From Monosporascus cannonballus (lineage: Eukaryota; Ascomycota; Sordariomycetes; Xylariales), in NCBI GenBank assembly GCA_004154925.1, contig QJNS01000188.1, positions 94,474 through 158,473 on the forward strand: a DNA stretch of 64,000 bases, read 5' to 3'. The stretch's first letter is position 1; every line of letters begins with the position of its first letter. Made by a program: the position numbers and the translations under genes. The notes under the pieces are model-generated. The model had not been told where the DNA came from. It searched no databases and saw nothing but the letters and a program-made list of their open reading frames with translations. Below, one piece after another: positions 1 through 13,240 of the stretch.

Positions 1-905
1 TAAGATATATCTTTTATTAACCTGGTAACCCTTAGAGGTTGAACGCAAGGACTTCCTACGTGTTATTTCGTTAATCGCCTGCGCCGTACGGAATTGAGCT
101 AAGGGCTGCATATCGTTCGAAAGCGCAGATTTTGCTAAAGAAGAAGATAATTTTTTCAATTTTTTAAAGCGTTGTTAAGAAGCTTTTTATATGGAAAGAA
201 ATCAGTAAGTGGATCGACGCGCAACGCGGTTGTGGGGTGGCGCGTTGATGGGGTGGAGCGCGGATGGGGGGGTTATCTTATCTTCCTTTCGATTTTTTTT
301 TCATCAAGATATATTCAACTAAATGACGAGTCCATATATCCGACATATTGACAAATTTCCTAGCTAAAGTATGGCGGAGGGCGATGGTCCCTATCTTACG
401 GCTGAATAGATGGTTGGACGGTCATCCACAAATGCTTTCCTCCATGGTTATATCATTCACGCCTTCGTCTTTTGCGGTTATGTATACTCTTGCTTACGTA
501 AAACTCATGACAGCCATCCGTTCTCTTTCAAATAACTATACGACCTACAAAACTGTGCAAAGTATGCACTACAAGAACTTAGCTCAGACCGCCGCGTATA
601 CGGAGTATGTTGATCTTGTTACCATGCTTCTAGGCTTTAGTTTTATACCGGAATCGGATCCAATTTCAAATCCTCGTAGCGGTAGGTTGTTGCAAAGTTT
701 GTTTAACCAGGACATATATACATTTTGAGCGTCCTAGCAAGCGCGTCAGAGTTAAGGGTGACAGGATGGGCCATACGAAAGAATCCTACGTCACTCTGGT
801 GTCTCGAAAACAACCAACTATGAGTTGTCATTGGGGATCGTGTGATAGAAGCAGTCATTAGAACGGGTAAAGATTTCATGAAGGACATTCTGTTTGGCTA
901 TCAGC
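1..905. other. Left flank, no recognised gene
   Basis: This stretch has mixed, near-normal base composition, unlike the AT-rich block that follows. I recognise no protein, RNA gene or repeat in it. The longest open frame (348-728, +, 126 codons) has no domain or motif I can name and no visible intron structure, so I do not call it a gene. The border at 906 is where similarity to the 3' LTR of element H begins. Confidence 0.5.
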
Positions 906-1123
906 TGTTGAACCTAGTAACGCCATGGCTTCGTTAGCTAACCGGCTAGTGGAAATTGCTTCGGCCACTCCGGTATTCTTATTTCTTGGCTACCACTGTT
1001 TTTACCTGTATTTAAGGAGGGTTTACCACCTTGATTTTTATAAAAGACTTTTTAGAGATTATATAACTTTTAATATATTTCTGTTTTAATTGTATACTTT
1101 TATATATAATGTAGTATTTTACA
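906..1123 (+). repeat. 5' LTR of element H
   Basis: It aligns to 37113-37240 plus 51340-51430, the 3' LTR split by element B. Nearly all differences over 906-1045 are G-to-A or C-to-T in the 3' copy, with a few small gaps. The LTR starts TGTTGAACC at 906. The end at an ACA near 1123 is a guess, because similarity to the 3' copy fades after about 1110. Positions 906 to about 1030 keep normal base composition, whereas the rest is AT-rich. Confidence 0.55.
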
Positions 1124-4100
1124 GTTATAAGCTCGATTTACACTTTTTTAGACGTATTTTAATATATTTATTATGTACATTTTATTAAAGTTATTCGAAA
1201 CCTTACTATTATTTTTACGATATATCTATTATATCGTTGTCGAAAAATATTTATCGTTTAATTATTATATTTTTAATTATTCTAGTTGGTTTACTTTCTA
1301 TATTACTTTTAAAATTATAGTTACGTAATTAAATATTAATAGCTGCTTTTTAGAGTAAACTTTAAGTTCCTTTTTTTTTAAAAAAAAACAGTTTAAAAAG
1401 TATAACGTTTTCGAATTTTATCTAAGCATAAAAACCGGCTGACTGTAATAATATATTAATATTAATATGTTTTAAATATTATTTTTATTATTTAAACTTA
1501 TTTTTTTAAGTTGTGTTAATTTTAAATAAAGGCAGATAATGAGTGAAATTTCGTTAAAGAAAATTATTTCAAATATTCGAAAGCTTTAAAGTTATACGAT
1601 TGGATATAATCTTTATTTATTACTTAAAAAGGTATTACTTAATGTTAGCGTATTTTTAAACTAATTTATTCATCTCGATTATTATTAAATATATTAAAAA
1701 AGAGGTACGTTTAAAAAAAGTTAACTATTTTAAGAAATAAATTTAAATTGAATAATAACGTTTCGATTTAAGAAATTAACGTTTAATACAAATATGTGCG
1801 AAAAATTAACAAGATTTAAATAAATTTCTAATTATCGATATATAAGTAAAATATATTAAAACTAGTAAGCTTTAAATTTTAACCGTTGAAATTTCTTACG
1901 ATTAATTTTAGTTCTTAAAAGGTGTTAACGTTTATTTACTCTATATCTTTATTAAACAAATTATTATGATAAAAAAATTATATCCGAAAGTAAGAATTTT
2001 ATTAAACTATTATCCGTTTAAAAATTATAAAACGGTTCCGAAACTATATAACGTTATAGAAAGCTAAAAACGTTATAACAAAATAATTATTACAAAAAAC
2101 GCTCGATATTCCTCTAAATAAAAATTTCCTAATTAAACGAATATACTTTTTTAAAAAATAATCTGAATAACAATATTCAATATTATAATAATAAAACTAA
2201 CGGCCGTAATAAATATAATAACGCTTTTACGCTAAAATGTCGATATAAAAATTTATTTATTTAAGAATTATCTTTATATTAAAAATGTTAATCCGATAAA
2301 TAGAATAAAGTTTTTAAAAGCTGGAAAAGAATAAATGTATTTGAAAACTATTTATTCGTATAAGAAAATAATTAAGCTTTTATAACATAATTATAAATTT
2401 TTTAATTTACTTTAATATTTTTATAATAGAAATTTTTATAACTTTATAGATTAATAATATTGTTACTAGATATAACTTAAAAGAGTTTATGTCTTTAAAT
2501 AACAATTTTAATTTTTTTATTAGAAATCGTAAAACTATTTTTAAATTTATATTTACTAAAAACTAACACGAACTTTTTAAATAAGAAAAAAATATTTGAT
2601 TATCGTAAATAAAAATATATAATAAATTATATTTATTAGTTTAATAAAACAGTAAATAGTTTTAATTTTAAAGATTATTTATATATTTTTTAAAAATATA
2701 TTAAATACATTTTATACTAATGATTTTATCAGTTTTAATTTATTAAAATTACAAAATTAACGTCGTATATAATAAGACATTCAAAACGAAAATGATAAAA
2801 ATTAGTTAAATTAAATACCAGATTATTATATATTACGTAAGAATAATGCTATAAAACAATAAAATCGATATTATTTTAAAAAGTTTTATAATAACTTAAA
2901 AAACACATTATTATTATTTTAAAAAACGAAAATAACTCAAGAAATAAAGTTATTTTTGAAAAAAAAGGAAATTTCGTTCCAGAACTCTTAATCTAGAAAT
3001 TTCTATTTTCTAAGTTAACTCTATATTAGAAGTTTATAACAATACTTTTCGATTTTCTTTAAAGCTTTTAAAAAGAAACGTTATAATATAGTGTTAAAAA
3101 TTAGTTTATCTAGGTTTACGAGCTTTCGAGAAAATAATACAAGTAATTATCGAAACGATAATCTATTTATTTTTAACAATTTAATATTAAAATTATTAGG
3201 TCGTTAAAGATAAAAAAGAATATTATTATAGTAACTAGTTTAGGAAAACAAACTATTTAATACGATATACGTTAATTTTTTCGAATTTAATAACATTTTT
3301 AAGAATATATAAAAACATTAATTATTGTATGTTTTATTATTAAAGGTAGTATTAATTGTGTTTTAAAACCAAAAAAATATTTTATTACAATTATAAATAT
3401 AGTTAAAACATTTTTAAAAATTAATTCTATATTAAGCTTAAACTAATCTTATTAAACAACAAATCTATTTTCGCAAATAAGATCTAGAAATGGCTTTTTA
3501 ATAGAGGTATATCTAATAAACTTTTACGTTTATATATTAAAAACTTTTTAGGTATTTAGAAACTTATCGAAAAAGAATTTAATATAAAAATAGATATTTA
3601 ATTGTTAATACTAACTTTTTTTAATTTGTAATCGAAAATTATGAAAAGAATTATATATATTATTAATCTCATATTTATTTGATTTTAAATCTAAAAAGTC
3701 TTATCTAGATTTTCAACGAATAATTAATTAAAAAAGATAAAATATTTATTTCTATAAAAAAGCTAAAGACAAGTATAGCGAATATTATACTTTTCGAATT
3801 AAAAACTTATGCGTTTATAAAAGTTATTTATTAAGGTATAAAATGTTTAAAAAATAAATCTCAAAGCGTATATCGGTTATTTTCTAGAATACTTAATAAT
3901 ATTTATAAAGTATGTATTTTTTATTAATAATGCCCTAATATTATTAGTGATTTAGATTTTGAGAAATACATAAATATTAAAATAAATAAAAAAAGAGATT
4001 ATTCGAAATCGAGAAATTAAATAATTTAATAGAATCTTTCTATTATTAAGAAAATTTATTAAAAGAATTTTTAAAATGATTTTAATAATAATGCTTTAAA

Positions 4101-4393
4101 TATAAATATTATTAAAATGATATATACTACGATAATATAAAATAAATCTAAATAGTGATTAACATTATAATTATAATAATTATAAGTGATTGTAATTAAA
4201 CACTTTTATAAAAATTAAAAAATAGAGATTAATAAAGCTTATAATTTATATTTTAACTAAAATACCTTTAATTTAACAGTTAATAACTTTTTTAAAAAAG
4301 CGCTTTAAATATTTTTAATAAAACGGATAATTTAGAGCGTTAAGTTATATAACTTTGTTTACTAATACTCGGAATTATTCTAACCTTTAAAAA
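1124..4393 (+). pseudogene. H gag-integrase region, RIP-decayed Copia polyprotein
   Basis: No open frame survives in this AT-rich stretch. Around 3859-3890 the + strand encodes K-A-Y-I-G-Y-F-L-E-Y, which resembles the R-A-H-I-G-Y-L-V-G-Y type motif following the integrase core of Ty1/Copia polyproteins once CA-to-TA and G-to-A changes are allowed for. The upstream 2.7 kb should therefore hold gag, protease and integrase, but I could not place those domains. The polyprotein continues beyond element A at 18256. Copia assignment rests on this motif and on reverse-transcriptase-like fragments at 18.6-19.4 kb; it is an inference from fragmentary matches. Confidence 0.45.
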
Positions 4394-4398
4394 CTTAA

Positions 4399-4712
4399 TA
4401 TAACGACTAAGCGATTTAACCAACTATTAAACCTAAGTCGTACTAGTTTATATTAGCAAAAGTATCGTAGGAATATAAGTAATAAATATAATAACGTATT
4501 ACGTTTCGTAATATTAAAGGCGTTTTAAGTAAGGATATTTTGTTATAAATTATTATTATTTAAATTGTAGAAATAATAAATATATATTTCAATTTAGTTT
4601 ATTAATTTGTTACTAATATGTTAGTAATCCGTTTATTAACCTAGTTTATTTAGTTTTGTAGCCGTCTTTGTTACGAGCCTTTCTAGAGGCCGTAATTTAT
4701 TAGGACGTAATA
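4399..4712 (-). repeat. LTR of A (left, 3' LTR)
   Basis: It aligns with the LTRs at 17865, 37241, 50947 and 52071. It is 314 bp rather than 386-391 because part of the internal mini-repeat block is missing. Its first 18 bases match the solo LTR start with only G-to-A changes. It is preceded by target duplication CTTAA. Confidence 0.85.
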
Positions 4713-5250
4713 TAATTTTCTCTTTCCAAAAATCTTGCTTTTAAGATTTTTTTTCCTAGTAAGTTCTTCGCTTTTTTAATTATATCTAATCGTATTTTTA
4801 AATATCACTTTCGTAAAACTAAATAACGTTATGGTTTAATTAACTTAATTAAAAACAAAAAATTTCAAAATTATACTATATTTTTATTCCTTTAAATGCT
4901 TTATTTATTAAATAATAAAAGAGATTTTTCTTATAAAAATATATACGTCGTGGTAGATTATATAATAAAACGGATATCCTCATTTCTATAGATAATTATT
5001 ATATCGTTAAAGTTTATCATTTAATAAAATTAGTTGCCGAAAAAGCTTTATCCGATTTTTTTTTATCTAGCTATTCTATATTTGTCGTTAACAGCAATAA
5101 TACCAAATATAAGATACTAAATTTGTTAACTGCGTTTTCTAATCTATGGACAAATTTAATAATTTTAAACGTTACGAAATAAAGATAATTATAGAAGTTC
5201 TAGTTTTTAAAAATATAGACGTTATTAACTGGAGTTTTGTTAATCCGTAA
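4713..5250 (+). pseudogene. A antisense auxiliary ORF, heavily decayed
   Basis: Next to the 3' LTR of A, the + strand (opposite to pol) holds a decayed frame. It aligns by position and residue pattern with the clearer ORF at 37705 in element B: an F-R-K basic start, an N-L-I segment, then a region where B shows spaced cysteines. In A the cysteines are gone and stops interrupt the frame. I cannot name the protein. It is listed because the same frame is detectable in two independently decayed copies. Confidence 0.4.
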
Positions 5251-7199
5251 ACGTCGCCCCTTGTAGAACGTTAATTAAAACGCGATTCTGTGTTCCGTCG
5301 TTACTGATAAAAGTTTTTTAATAGGCGTTAAGCGTTAATAAGATTTTTAACGAGTTTTTAAATATTTTCGAAATCTAGATAATTTTTTTATTTGATTAAA
5401 TACGAAGTAAAGTCTTTTTCTTTTTTTATATCGAAATTTCTTTTTAATTTATATATAATTTTATTTTCCGCTTTTATAATATTTTTTCTACATAAACTTT
5501 AATAGTATTTGTCGTTATCTTAAATAAGAAAATATAAAAAACTGAATAGAATTTAATTTTAGAAAAACTTTTAATTAATAATTGTTTTTTAAGATTGTCT
5601 TAATAATTTTATAATGATCGATATATTTACAATCGATTTTTTGCTGGAATTCTTTCGATTAAATTTTTTTATAACGAAATAACTTTTTAAAAAAAGGTCT
5701 AGTTTTTAAAATGTTTTTAGTTGTAATATATGCTTGTTTAATTACATATAAATTTTAATTTTGTTTCTATTTTCTGATATAATTATTAAAGTTAGTTTAA
5801 TATAGATTTTACCTTAATATTAATAAATTAATTGTACGGATTTTTAAAAATATCGAATATAAAACCAAAATTTACATATATTAAAGTTGTTTTAATGCTT
5901 TCGTAAGAATTAATATTATAAGCCAATTAAACAATAGACAATTTTTTAACTTAGTTATTTTGTTTATAATTAATGTAATATTTTAAATATGTTAGATAAT
6001 TTATAATTTAAACCGATTTATACTATAAGATTTTGTTAAAACTTTAAAGTAAATGTAATTGTTCTGTCGAAAATAAAATTCGTCTAATAACCTATATATT
6101 TAAAATATTTGTGAAGTAAATATATGCTAATTATTCAGTATTAATATTTTTTGTAAGGTAAAAAATAAAGAAGTTTTAGTAATAAAATTTATCGTAATTA
6201 GATTTTATAGTTTTTTTTAAAATCGACAATAGTTATAATTTTTTATATAGTTTATATTAATTTGCTTTAATTTTATTATAAATGTTATATTATTTTCGTA
6301 CTTTTTAAATTATTATTTTATTTTAATCAAATAATAAATAGGTTAAAATCGTTTTAAGATTTTGCAAATCTTTAAATATTTATATAACTGATATTTGTAT
6401 ATATTGCGTATTAAGTTTATTTATTATTTTTTAGAACTTGTAAACTATTTTTAAGAGTTTTTGATAAATTATCGTTATATTTTTGAGATTTTTTCATATA
6501 TGTTATATTGTGTAATTCGTATTATTGCGATTTAATATAGGCGTAAGTATTTTTTAAAGTTATATCGAAAATAGTATAGTTAATTTTAACTAAGTTTTTT
6601 TTCGAGATTTAGTTGTTTGTTTCAAATATTTATTTTACCGTTTTTCGAACTTTTTTATAGTTAATAATAAAGTCAAAGTTCCACTTTTTTTACGCATTAT
6701 AATTATCGTTTCGTAAGTTTTTTAGTTGTAGTAAAACGGATAAGATTTTAATAATTCGTATAAACCGTAACTTAATAAAGATTTTTTAAGAAAATATTTA
6801 AATTTTTAAAAATTTATAATAATAATTATGAATTTTATATTTAAAATAACGAAATTAAATTGGATTTTTTAACTTATATAAAAAGAATATAATAGAATAT
6901 AATTTGTTTTATTTTATTATCTCATTATTACGTTTAATATATAATTCGAAAAATTCGTTTTTAATTTAATAAGACGTATTAAATCATATATTTTCAGTAT
7001 TGGCTTAGTAATAATTGTATATTTAATTTTCTATTATTTTTTTATTTATAGTATTTATATAAACCTTTTTTAATAAAATTGGTTAAAGATATAACACTTT
7101 TATTAAACTTTTAAATAAACCTCTTATAATAATTAGCAAATTTATAGAATATTAATAGCTTTTTAACTATTATTAACGTTTATTATTTTATTATTATAA

Positions 7200-7800
7200 T
7201 AATTCTTCAGATCTATTTTGATATATATCAAAATTATAATATATTCTAGATATTTTTTGGCTTATTAAATTAATATTGTTTGCGTTAATTTATAATTTAG
7301 TGTTTTGTAAAACTTAAAAAATTTCATAAACATACATTATACATGTTTTGTCCGTTTTCGAATATATGAGATTGTCGTCGAGGTAATATATAATAATAAT
7401 GCTAAGATATTTTTATACTATATAATTTATTATTCGTTAAAAGTTTACGAGTATATTTGTAAGTTCTATTAATATAATTAAGTATTTAAATAGTTCGTAT
7501 TTCGTTTTAAAAGTTATTTTCTATTCGTATTTTTGTTAATTCGAATAAAATTATATTTATTTTTAAGATCGAATGTTATAAATTATTCGGTTCCGTAAAA
7601 TCGGTTTTTAATTTTAGTAATTATGAATAGTAGTATTTGAGTTTTGATAATAATATCGTTTAATTGTTTATAACTAACTATAAGTCGTAATTTATTATTT
7701 TTCGTAGATACGAAAAATATAGGATATTTTGCGAATAATTTTAAAGGTTGAATTTATCCTTTTTATAACTAGTTCTTTAAGTATTTTTTTAAGAATACGT
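7200..7800 (-). pseudogene. A reverse transcriptase core (gypsy), RIP-decayed
   Basis: Reading the - strand gives, in order, fragments typical of Ty3/gypsy reverse transcriptase: L-F-V..K..K-L-R-L-I-V, Y-K-Q-L-N-D-I-I-I-K-T, F-D-L-K-N-K-Y-N-F-I-R-I, and further down a K-Y-L-E-Y-I-I-like relic of the F-L-G-F-I-I motif. Frame changes and stops separate them. The same fragments occur in B at 40.26-40.9 kb. This fixes the orientation of the family. Limits are approximate. RNase H and integrase should lie at lower coordinates, but I could not delimit them. Confidence 0.7.
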
Positions 7801-10515
7801 AATTTGTTTTCGTTAAAGTTATAGATAGAGTAGAATTTTATTAAGAAAGCTTTTTTAATATTATTTTAAGATTTTATTTATTATGTTTTAATAATTTTTT
7901 GTTAAGTTTGTTTTTGAATAGTTATTTATATTGATGATACTATAATAATATATTAAATATATATATAATTTTTTAATTTTGGAGATTATTATTTTAGATT
8001 CTTATTTAATTCATTAAATTTTATTTTGATAATAATAATTATGTGTTATATTTTTTGATATTTATTTTATATTTTGTCTTTTTGAATAATAAGATATTTA
8101 TCGCATTTTTATATCTGCATTTGTCGTTAGTTTCGATCGAATACTAAGATTTTAATATTTTTGATTTATTAATAGAGTATAAAGCGAATTTTATTTGACT
8201 AGTTTTTGTATTAATTTAAATTCCGTATTAGTGTATTTATAATAATATTAAGATTATATTATAACTTGTAAGTAAAACGATATCTGAATTAATCGTTTAG
8301 TATGAGTTTTAATTAAAGAACTTAAAGTAATTAATTTCGTATAATATTTTTCCATTATTGTAAACGAAATTTTGATTTTCGATTTTCGTAAAAGAACAAG
8401 GTTTTAACTTGTATTTTTATAATAATTTAAATGTATTAATAATATTCGATGTAATATAGTTTTCGCTTAAACTTTCGTAATTTACTATTGTGATATACTA
8501 GTATATTTTAATTCGTATATTCAAAATAATAAAGTTATTAACGGTTTTTATTGTTAATTTTAAATTTTTTTATAAGTTTCTTTTTTAATTTTTCTACGTT
8601 TCGTTATTGTGCTACTTTTTTATTAGTAACTTTTTTTCTTTTAATTCTTTTTCGAATTTGTCGAACTGTATTTATATTTTTTCATTTAATATGTTAAGTT
8701 ACTAGATTTATTATTTTTATCACCGTACTTGTTTTTTAAGTTATATAAGATTTTTGACTTAATTTATAATTTTCAATTTATTAAGTAAATAATTTTTTGT
8801 ATAACGTATAACATCTTATTAATTCTTATATAATTCGTTATTTTTCTAGTAAAGTTCCTAAGCGAACTGTCGAAATTCTTTTTAAAGTCTGTTTTTTAAA
8901 GGTTTGTAATCAATACTAACTGAAAATAAAAATCTGTAATAGTCTTTTGGCAATATTTCTTTACGATGAACTAAGATAATGTTTCTACGATTTGATAATT
9001 ATATTAATTATAACAGTAGAAAAGGTTTTTTTACAGATATTAATTTTTTTCTAGCTAATTCCGTAAGGTTAGTTGTCTGTCGATTTCGTTTTATAAAGTA
9101 ATAATTCGAAAATATTGACATTATTATTTATTTATTTTTTTGTCTTTGATTAAATTAGAAAAGGTAAATCTTTTTTATATATACGTTTAATATATTAGTA
9201 AATGGATTTTTTATATATTATATACGGAATATTTACCTAGTTTATAATATTTAGCATATATATTATTATATTAGTCTAGAATTTTGAAATAAACGTTTTT
9301 TATTTATTTTCGATATTTGTTCAATTATTTTTTAAGGTATATTATTTTTTTCTAATATTTTCTGAGCAAGTTCCTAGTTTTTTTATATTTCGTATTGGAG
9401 TTTTTTATCGTAACGGTTTTATTGTATACTGGATTTGGATTATCTTAATAAATTTTTCGTTATTCGTTTTATTTTTCTTAAGTTGTTTTTCTTGTACGAA
9501 TATCTAGTTATTTTATCGTTACTTTTTACATTTTCGATATTTGTAAGCTTTATATTCTATTTTACTGCAATTAAAATACTTAATCTAATTATAGATTTTT
9601 TTATATAACTTTAAGCTCTATATATTTTTATATAATATTTTGCGGAATATTATTATATTAAAGAATATTAATATTAGTTCGGAGTTTATTATTATATTTG
9701 TCCTTAACATTATTAGTACGTTAAATATACTATCGATTATCGATTTTAATTACTACAGCGATATAGTTTAATAAATATTTAGACAAGTTAATTTTGCAAA
9801 AAATAATAATTTTCTTACATTATCAAAAAACTTAGATATTAAAACTTTTTTTCCCGTTTAATTAGAAATTAACTGAACTAATATATTGTATTAATTATTA
9901 AATTTTTATTTCAGTTTTTATTTATTATTTATTAGTCTAAAAACGTTTATTAATATTTATTTAAGTTGTTTATAATCGGTATATACTGTTATGATTTTAA
10001 GAGTTTATTTTTCGATTAGTAAAATAATATATCTTTTTATAGTAAATTCGAATTAAATAATTACATTTTTTATCAATCGTTTTATTACAAATTTTATTCG
10101 CAATATACACATAATAAGTCAAATAGAAAAATACCTAAATTACGTTCGACATTATATAAAAAAATTATAATTTGTAAAAATATTACTGAATAATTCCGCT
10201 TTAAAAGGTGTTAATTTTTTTTTCTAATTTTCTAATAAAATATAACTAAATAATTGAATTTGTCTTAGAAAAAGTTTTAATATTTGGAGTTTTATTTTTA
10301 CTTTTAAATTTTTTTATATTGTTCAGAGCAAAATAATAAGCTTAATATTTTCTTTTTTACAATAAATAAGGCGTTCGTTTAAAAAGTTTAATTATTAAAA
10401 AACATTTTTCTTAATTAAATAGAGTTATTGATTTTCGTCGTTTAAACTTATATTATTAAGAATTTCGTAAATTAATTATTAATTAATACATTATGAAAAT
10501 ATAACGTTTATAAAA

Positions 10516-10697
10516 TAAGACTTGTAGCCGATTAGCTACTAATCAGCTATCGACCTACTTATTAATATAAATCTATTATCTAGCGGTTAATAGAAACTAC
10601 TAGATAAAAATAAGCTAATATATTTATTTCTTAGAATATATTTTGCGATTGGTCGAAAATTACCTTACTTTAATATATAATTATTTATTATCTTACA
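10516..10697 (+). repeat. 5' LTR of G
   Basis: It is a 182-bp direct repeat of 17620-17801. Differences are mostly C/T and G/A. It ends CTTACA. The first 20 bases contain two short TAG/CTA-rich palindromic words. Confidence 0.8.
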
Positions 10698-12839
10698 ACT
10701 TTTTCATTTTTATTATAAAAGATAACGTGATAACTATTAAAAGTAAAATTCGTCGATTATAAAACGAACTTAAGTTATCGATCGAAAAAACTACCGATCA
10801 GACCTTAGTAAATGAACGATCGATTACGATATAAAAAAAGACGAAAACGTTTATAATAAAGCCTGAATGAGCAAAGAATTACAGTCTTCGAGATTTTATT
10901 TTATATATATACATTTAATAAGAATATATTGTAATAATCGTTAGTCGAACGGTTCGAAAAACGAATATAATATAACGATTACGTGCCGCAATTTAAAATA
11001 AAAAAGGTTAAATACTTTAATAATATTTATATTTTAAAAATTATTCGTTAACAAAACGAATAACATTCGAAAATATTGCAGTAATTAATCGAATAATAAG
11101 CAATAATATAAATTAAAAATATAAAGCTTTATAAATGAATTACAATGTCGTTATAAAACTCTAAAAATAACGAACGAATATTATTTTATAATTATTTGAA
11201 ATTTTCCAAATGTATAGTTATTAAAAAAGATTAAATAAAAATTATTATCGAAATTTGCGTTAAAAATTAAAATAAAATATTTTTATTTATGTTTCATAGA
11301 CTATAAGCTATATAAACGTGTGTATTACGAATGTTTAACGATTATACCGTGTTACGTTTAATTATTTCAATTATAAAAAAATTTAAAAAAAGTTTAAAAA
11401 TTTTTATTAAAAAGTTAAATAAATCTTAATTGCCCTAATAGGAAATATAAATAGCAATTTATAGAATTACGATAGCGAACCGATTAATTGCCGTTGGATT
11501 TTTATATTATATAAAGAGTTTTAATTTTTAGAACAATTAAAGTAATAAATATTTTATTTTTAATAAATTTTACAAATCAATATTAAAAGTACGAAGTATT
11601 TTATTTTAGAAAAATATTAAATTAATACGAATTAATAATGTAATAAATAAAATAAAACTTTATTAAAATATGTTTTAAAAATGTTCTTTTTACTATACAC
11701 GTTAATAAAAATAAAAGATTTTATTTTAATACCTTTAAAAAACAAATTCTAAAAACAAAATAAAAATACCGCATAAAATTAATAAAAACCGTAAATGTTT
11801 TAATATATAAAAATGGGATAATTACTAATTTAATTTCGATTAAAACATATTTATAGGATTTAATATCTTTAGTGTTTAAGAGCTTATTTAAATATTACAA
11901 TTATAAGAAAGTAATTTATAAAAGCATAAAGTGCAAATTTAAAAAAATACGCAAAATTTATTATTTCGACTATATAAAAACCAACTTCCCAAAACCGTAT
12001 AGAACGTTATAATATACACGATAAATTAAATTACTCTCTAAATTAAAACTTTAAAACGAAACTGAAATAAAGGCATATATTCAATTTATTTCGGCTAATA
12101 ATTATAAAACGGTTGGAATAAAATTAAATTTAAAAAAAGATGCTTAATAAAAACATACAAATAAATATAATAATATAAACAGATATAAATATCGAAATAC
12201 AGATAAATATTATAAATAAAACATTAACAAAAAAACTTAATTTTCAAATAATTTTCGTAAATATTCCAAGCTTTATTAACGTTAACAGCATATATATCAA
12301 ATATTATAAAATTTACGAAATTTTTATTAATATAACGGATAATAACAAGAACGAACGACAATTTAAGCAAATTTATTTCGTAATACATCGTAACTAGAAA
12401 ACGCTCGCTTTTGTATTATTTAAATTGAAAATAAGCAAATTAAATATTTTACTAAACATAACTATATATTAATAGTTATAGGGTTTAGTATTAAAGACTA
12501 TTAACTGAGAAATTGTAAATTTAAGTGTTTTTAGTAAATAAATTTATCTCGTTAATATAATAAGCTCAATTAAGAAATTAGATATTTTAAAATTTAAAAA
12601 ATAGCGAGAATAAAGAACAACTAAATTTTCTATATTTCTACAAAATTTTCGGCGAAAATATTTTAAAACGATAACTAATACATTTCTTTAACTATTAAAA
12701 GCAAAATATGTTAAAAATTTAATTTCGAGAAAAATATCTTTATTCGATCTAATTTATATTATATTAAACGTTTAACGAAAAATATTCGAAAAGTATATCC
12801 GAAAAAAATATAAAAATATAACAGATACGTTATTTGCAA

Positions 12840-13240
12840 ATGGACGTCAAAATACTAATATTATTTGTATTTAAAAAACCGTAATTCCCGATTATATGAT
12901 AAATATAAAAAGTTAAATTATATAATAATAAAAACCCGATATTTTTATACTAAATTTTCAAAATAATATGACGCTTAAAATTAATTAAAATATTTTCGAA
13001 ATCTATTTTCAAAAATATATATTATCGTATTAAAATTAAAAAAAAGATTAATAAAAAACCGCTTTCCGAACATATTACAGATACTTTCAATATATAATTA
13101 TATTATTTAGCTTTATTAATATGTCAATTATTTTTTAAAATTTATATCTATATAATATTAATTATATTATTTAATTATATATATAAAATATATCTATATA
13201 TTAAAATTATTTATTTCGATAATAAGAAATATACGAAATA
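12840..13240 (+). pseudogene. G reverse transcriptase relic
   Basis: The + strand shows Y-K-K-L-N-x-I-I-I-K-T-R-Y (gypsy Y-R-x-L-N-x-x-T-I-K-N-R-Y motif), then a scattered I-D-L-K / Y-R-I-R-I-type segment across frame changes, and a relic of the N-x-x-x-x-F-Q motif. The order and spacing fit a Ty3/gypsy reverse transcriptase. Stops and shifted frames make it non-functional. Limits are approximate. Confidence 0.6.

Noticed and set aside
348..728. 126-codon open frame on the + strand in the left flank
   Set aside because: No recognisable domain, no splice logic, overlapped by an opposite-strand frame at its end. Its length is possible by chance in this composition.
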